A stretch of DNA of 8,595 bases from Gammaproteobacteria bacterium (lineage in GTDB: Bacteria; Pseudomonadota; Gammaproteobacteria; Burkholderiales; Thiobacillaceae), in contig JAHJNP010000105.1 of the NCBI GenBank assembly GCA_018820745.1, forward strand, positions 1-8,595, written 5' to 3'. Of this stretch, positions 5,693-8,595 are shown one piece after another (the stretch's first letter is position 1; each line of letters starts with the position of its first letter). Made by a program: the position numbers and the translations under genes. Below the pieces are notes generated by a model, which was given only the letters and a program-made list of their open reading frames with translations, did no database searches and was not told the DNA's origin.

Positions 5693-6163
5693 CTAGGCGC
5701 CCGGTGGAATAGGCGTCTCGGGCGTCGCCCGGATCTGGAACTGGATATGGTCGCTCATGCCCCCCAACAGGCGGTGGGTGACGTTGTAGGCGGCAATCCG
5801 CACGGGATAGTAATAATCCTGCTCAACCTTCAGCGTGACGGGAGTCGTCCCGCCGGCGATCTCGATCGCGAACGTATGCTCGCCCGGCGGGACCGCGACG
5901 GTCAGGCCATGCCGGACCGGGCTGAGGTTCTTCCACTTCTGCGTCGAGCCCGCGAAAATGCGCTGCCCTTCGACCACGCGATACACCTGCGCGCCAACGT
6001 GCAATTCGCTGTACGCCGGGTCGGCGGCGGGAATATAGAACGCCACATAACCTTTAGGACGATCGTCGAACGGTGTGATGTCGTGTGGGGCGTCGCAACC
6101 GACGAGTGCTGCGCCAGCCACGAGCAGGGCAGCAGTCGTATGCAGGTATTTAGTCAAACTCAA
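5693..6163 (-). CDS. Small lipoprotein, probably retained in the inner membrane
   Basis: A 156-residue predicted lipoprotein. A short signal peptide with one Lys (K5) and hydrophobic core AALLVAGAALVG ends in the lipobox LVGC, with lipidated C23. Residue +2 is Asp (D24), which in enterobacteria signals retention in the inner membrane by Lol avoidance. The mature part is beta-rich, with KGYVAFYIPAADP (37-49), a PPGEHTF turn and a YYYPVRIAAY strand; this loosely resembles DUF2846-type lipoproteins, but I do not assign a family. The start is a TTG at 6161-6163 placed by GGAG (6169-6172) five bases upstream; no ATG fits the frame. It faces the FmdE-like gene tail to tail, and its promoter would lie in the 111-bp gap after ubiT. 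Confidence 0.7.
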   Translation of the reverse strand: MSLTKYLHTTAALLVAGAALVGCDAPHDITPFDDRPKGYVAFYIPAADPAYSELHVGAQVYRVVEGQRIFAGSTQKWKNLSPVRHGLTVAVPPGEHTFAIEIAGGTTPVTLKVEQDYYYPVRIAAYNVTHRLLGGMSDHIQFQIRATPETPIPPGA

Positions 6164-6219
6164 TTCAACTCCGGTTTCATGATCGGCTCGGCTGGCATAC
6201 CGTCGGCACGGGTGCGCTG

Positions 6220-6248
6220 TACTGCGCCACCCGCTTGCCGCTTGTCAA
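6220..6248 (-). promoter_or_regulatory. Possible promoter for the lipoprotein gene
   Basis: A perfect TTGACA (6243-6248 read on the minus strand) stands 17 bases from GCAGTA (6220-6225), a poor -10. The spacing and position suit the lipoprotein gene starting at 6163, but the weak -10 makes this tentative. The rest of the 6164-6274 gap shows no terminator for ubiT and no other gene. Confidence 0.25.
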
Positions 6249-6274
6249 CCAAGCTACACGACCATGATAGCCAT

Positions 6275-6730
6275 TTACAAAGCACCCATCAGATGCTGCG
6301 CTGTCCGTGCCATGGGCAGCGGCAAACGACCCAGCACCAGATCAAGATCGAGTGCGTCTAGCAGGTTCTTGACGATGAGGCCCAACTCGGTGTCGCCTTC
6401 GCTCACCAGGCGACGGCTGAAGAACAGCGTGTCGGGGTCCTCGCGGCGGCTGAGCAGCAGCAGAAAATCGCGGGCGCTGGCGCTGATGGTGAGGTCGGGT
6501 GCGCCGCTGTCCGGCGCAAAGCCGCGCGGGGTGACGGTGAAGCGCAGCGTGAGTCCCAAATCTTTGACGCGGATGGCGTAGCGCCGTCCAACCAGCGCCT
6601 GCCAGTCGAGCGCTTTCAGCGCCGGCCACAGCAGGCGGTTGGCCGCCGCTGAAAACGCCAGGCTGGGCGGTGCGGCGGGAAGCCGGCCGACCACGCTGGC
6701 CAGTTGCGGGGGGAAGGCAAGGTTCAGCAT
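6275..6730 (-). CDS. ubiT: UbiT, SCP2-domain accessory factor of oxygen-independent ubiquinone synthesis
   Basis: A 151-residue SCP2 (sterol carrier protein 2)-type protein. The C-terminal half carries the conserved block RREDPDTLFFSRRLVSEGDTELGLIVKNLLDALD (95-128), close to E. coli UbiT (YhbT). In E. coli UbiT acts with UbiU and UbiV so that ubiquinone can be made without oxygen, and is thought to bind the lipid intermediates. Length is near the E. coli protein (174). It is the last gene of the ubiU-ubiV-queD-ubiT run: its ATG (6728-6730) overlaps the queD stop by seven bases, and a GGAG inside queD (6736-6739) stands five bases upstream. Identification rests on both sequence and the neighbouring ubiU and ubiV. 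Confidence 0.88.
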   Translation of the reverse strand: MLNLAFPPQLASVVGRLPAAPPSLAFSAAANRLLWPALKALDWQALVGRRYAIRVKDLGLTLRFTVTPRGFAPDSGAPDLTISASARDFLLLLSRREDPDTLFFSRRLVSEGDTELGLIVKNLLDALDLDLVLGRLPLPMARTAQHLMGAL

Positions 6731-7203
6731 GTCTGCTCCATTTCCGAAAGCGGGCCGTTCCCCTGGCGTACGGCGTCAGCCCAGTTGTTGGGGGTTTCGT
6801 ACAGGCGCACCCGTTGCAGCCGCAACTGGTTGCCGTAAGTGTCGCGATAGGCGGCGTCGAGGATGCGGAAGGCCTCGGCCGCCAGGTTTTCCACGGTGGG
6901 CACCAGCGGCAACACGACGGTCTTGTGCTCGGGCAGCGACGCCATAAAATCCACCACCGCGCGGTCGCCCTGGTACACCAGGAAGGCATGATCCCAGTGG
7001 CCGACCAGCACCGAATTCGCGATGTGCTTCACGTCGGAAAAATCCATCACCATGCCCTCCTCCGCCGCGCCTTCGGTGCGGATGATTTCGCCGGACAGCG
7101 TGATTTCGAGCACGTAGCGGTGGCCGTGCAGGTGGCGGCACTGGCTGGCGTGGTTGGGGATGCGGTGGCCGGCGTCGAATTCCAGCCTGCGTGTGATCAA
7201 CAT
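6724..7203 (-). CDS. queD: 6-carboxytetrahydropterin synthase, QueD family
   Basis: A 159-residue member of the QueD/6-pyruvoyltetrahydropterin synthase family, which converts dihydroneopterin triphosphate into 6-carboxytetrahydropterin on the way to queuosine. Zinc ligands are visible at H13 (DAGHRI) and H26, H28 (HLHGH). C22 just before HLHGH fits the catalytic Cys, D71-H72 (WDHAF) the catalytic pair, and E136 in LYETPNN the substrate-binding Glu; PTVENLA (102-108) is also typical. It is longer than E. coli QueD (121), through an insert around GEIIRTEGAAEEG (38-50) and a C-terminal tail. It lies between ubiV (18 bases upstream) and ubiT (seven-base overlap), an unexpected guest in a quinone operon. 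A role other than queuosine cannot be excluded. Confidence 0.88.
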   Translation of the reverse strand: MLITRRLEFDAGHRIPNHASQCRHLHGHRYVLEITLSGEIIRTEGAAEEGMVMDFSDVKHIANSVLVGHWDHAFLVYQGDRAVVDFMASLPEHKTVVLPLVPTVENLAAEAFRILDAAYRDTYGNQLRLQRVRLYETPNNWADAVRQGNGPLSEMEQTC

Positions 7204-7221
7204 AAAACGTATCTCAACATG

Positions 7222-8130
7222 TCAGGCGTGTTTCTCCACGCCGTGTATCAGGCCGGCGTGTTCGAGACCCGCGCGACCGTGCCAGTAACCGTCGACCGCC
7301 GGGCCGGGCATGACGCGCGCCAGCTTTTCGGCGGCGCCGTCCTCGCCCGCCAGCGCCGCCCGGAAGGCTTCGACCACGCGCCCCATGTGGCGCGACTGCG
7401 GCGACAAGCGCAGGCTGGCGACACCGAGCTCGCGCAGGGCGGGCAGCTCGCCGATCAGGCTGTAGACGCCGGCGGACTGCGTCTGGATGCCGTTGAGGGT
7501 GAGGAAAGGCGCGCCCTCGCGGGTCGCCAGCGCCAGCCCGTCGGGATGGTCGAGGCAGCGGAACTGGCAGTCGTCCTTGGGCAGGTTGTAATGGCGCGCG
7601 GTGAAGCAGCGCGCCGAATACGCGAGCGGCAGTTTGCCGTAGGCGAACACCTCTGTCTCCATCCCGGTGGGGGCGCGTTCGAGCAGCGAAGCCAGCGAGG
7701 CGCGCGACATTTCCACCGGCGGCAGCCAGCGCTGCGCACCCAGCCCGGCCAGAACATCCAGCGTTTCGTGATTGTAGACATTGAGCGTAGGCCCGGCGAC
7801 GAAGGGCACGCCGGCCTCCGACAGCAGCCGCACCGCGCCCCACTCGTTGGCCTCGACCCTGAAACGGCCGTCGGAAACAATGCGGCGCAGCGTCTTCAGA
7901 TCGGATTCCGACTCGATCAGGGTCTGGCTGGAGAGCACCACCTCCTTGCCGGCGGCGGTGAACTGTTCCGCCAGCGCCAGCCAGTCGGCCAGGCGCAGCA
8001 GGTGGCGGCGCGAACATACGCTCTCGCCCAGATAGACGCGCGCCAGCGGCCAGTTTGCCGCCTCGCCGTAGAAGGCGAGGACGTCGTCGCGCGACCAGTA
8101 GTACTGCAGGGGGCCGAGACTCAGGTTCAT
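7222..8130 (-). CDS. ubiV: UbiV, U32-family iron-sulfur subunit of anaerobic ubiquinone hydroxylase
   Basis: A 302-residue peptidase-U32-family protein, about the size of E. coli UbiV (298). In E. coli UbiU and UbiV form a complex with [4Fe-4S] clusters that hydroxylates ubiquinone precursors without oxygen, using prephenate as oxygen donor. The four cluster ligands are all present: C39 (GESVCSRR) and the C175, C188, C192 set in ARCFTARHYNLPKDDCQFRC. Other family stretches are SSQTLIESESDL (67-78), EANEWGAVRLL (93-103) and AYGKLPLAYSARC. It lies 53 bases after ubiU and 18 before queD on the same strand. The ATG at 8128-8130 has only a weak ribosome binding site, but the conserved start NLSLGPLQYYW supports it. 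Confidence 0.93.
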   Translation of the reverse strand: MNLSLGPLQYYWSRDDVLAFYGEAANWPLARVYLGESVCSRRHLLRLADWLALAEQFTAAGKEVVLSSQTLIESESDLKTLRRIVSDGRFRVEANEWGAVRLLSEAGVPFVAGPTLNVYNHETLDVLAGLGAQRWLPPVEMSRASLASLLERAPTGMETEVFAYGKLPLAYSARCFTARHYNLPKDDCQFRCLDHPDGLALATREGAPFLTLNGIQTQSAGVYSLIGELPALRELGVASLRLSPQSRHMGRVVEAFRAALAGEDGAAEKLARVMPGPAVDGYWHGRAGLEHAGLIHGVEKHA

Positions 8131-8135
8131 TTCGG

Positions 8136-8187
8136 ATTCAAGTTACAAGGTTCAAGAAAAGCAGCGGGCGCACTGCGCACTGCTCAC
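8136..8187. repeat. Two adjacent three-unit heptamer arrays between ubiU and ubiV
   Basis: Plus-strand units are ATTCAAG, TTACAAG, GTTCAAG (8136-8156) and GGCGCAC, TGCGCAC, TGCTCAC (8167-8187), both in exact 7-bp register and separated by ten bases. The second array runs into the ubiU stop codon. They fill nearly all of the 53-bp gap. Their function is unknown; short heptamer arrays of this kind can vary in copy number. Confidence 0.6.
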
Positions 8188-8595
8188 TTCCATGGCCGGT
8201 GGTACGCACCCAGCGTATGGCTCTGCCCTTCCGACAGCTTGTTGAGTTCGGCCTGCCAGGCCGGCGCAGGCGTGAAACCGTCGGCATTTTTCTTCACCGA
8301 GTCGATGGCGGCGCGCCACACCTTCGTCACCTGCGCGACGTAGGCCGGGCTGCGCTGGCGGCCTTCGATCTTGATCGCGGCAATGCCGATCTTCAGCATC
8401 TCGGGCAGAAGATCGAGCGTGTTGAGGCTGGTCGGCTCCTCGATGGCGTAATAGGTTTCGCCGCCGACTTCGAAGCGGCCCTTGCACAGCGTCGGGTAGC
8501 CGGCCTTTTCGCCCTTGCCGTAGCGGTCGAGCAGCACGCCGTTGAGGCGCGACTCCAGCCCCGTCGGGGTGTCGGTCCACTGCACCGCTTTCGGC
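8184..8595 (-). CDS. ubiU: UbiU, C-terminal part (gene continues beyond right edge)
   Basis: The visible 136 codons are the C-terminal third of a U32-family protein matching UbiU, partner of UbiV in oxygen-independent ubiquinone hydroxylation. Diagnostic stretches are YPTLCKGRFEV, holding the last of the four cluster cysteines, then YYAIEEPTSLNTLDLLPEML and AAIKIEGRQRSPAYVAQVTKVWRAAID. The remaining cysteines would lie off the window. The frame is open through 8595, so the GTG at 8583-8585 is an internal Val and not a start. The protein ends PWK just before the heptamer repeats. As first gene of the visible run, its promoter would lie outside the window. Confidence 0.9.
   Translation of the reverse strand, partial: PKAVQWTDTPTGLESRLNGVLLDRYGKGEKAGYPTLCKGRFEVGGETYYAIEEPTSLNTLDLLPEMLKIGIAAIKIEGRQRSPAYVAQVTKVWRAAIDSVKKNADGFTPAPAWQAELNKLSEGQSHTLGAYHRPWK

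Noticed and set aside
6670..8343. Long plus-strand open frame of about 557 codons
   Set aside because: It runs antisense to queD, ubiV and part of ubiU, which have clear family motifs; it arises from high GC at third positions and shows no recognisable domain.
1..8595. CRISPR array, tRNA, rRNA or insertion sequence
   Set aside because: No regularly spaced repeats, cloverleaf, conserved rRNA sequence, transposase or terminal inverted repeats were seen by eye.

Overview
The window looks like chromosomal DNA of a GC-rich, facultatively anaerobic betaproteobacterium, of the denitrifying Rhodocyclales or Nitrosomonadales type. That placement is inferred from gene content and protein resemblance (NsrR, an oxygen-independent ubiquinone operon, DUF2249, a bacterial Hen1 domain), not from a database search.

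Layout, left to right. (1) 1-792, minus strand: the C-terminal part of a SulP-family anion permease that runs off the left edge. It has lost its N-terminal half at a sharp junction near 790. (2) 842-1513, minus: a stand-alone Hen1-type RNA 3'-end 2'-O-methyltransferase domain. It is preceded by a 26-codon ORF with a strong ribosome binding site that overlaps its start as ATGA. (3) 1591-1817: a divergent intergenic region with a candidate promoter. (4) 1818-3065, plus: an FMN-dependent nitronate monooxygenase-like enzyme with a Cys/His-rich C-terminal extension. (5) 3112-3519, minus: nsrR, the nitric-oxide-sensing Rrf2 repressor. (6) 3520-3623: a mirror-symmetric divergent control region with two TATAAT boxes inside a perfect inverted repeat, each followed by an NsrR-like operator. 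(7) 3624-5652, plus: a compact three-gene operon encoding a DUF2249 protein, a polytopic NnrS-like membrane protein and an FmdE-like GHxCP protein. (8) 5693-6163, minus: a small lipoprotein with Asp at +2. (9) 6275-8595, minus: ubiT, queD, ubiV and the 3' part of ubiU, read in the order ubiU-ubiV-queD-ubiT. UbiU, UbiV and UbiT belong to oxygen-independent ubiquinone hydroxylation.

How it fits together. The right part supports quinone synthesis without oxygen. The centre is a nitric-oxide-responsive module in which NsrR very probably controls both itself and the divergent operon. The most promising under-described system is that operon: two proteins of unknown function (DUF2249 and FmdE-like) with a membrane protein under apparent NO control. 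The left end looks rearranged: a broken permease abuts an RNA-repair-type methyltransferase that has no visible Pnkp partner.

No tRNA, rRNA, CRISPR array, transposase or attachment site was seen.
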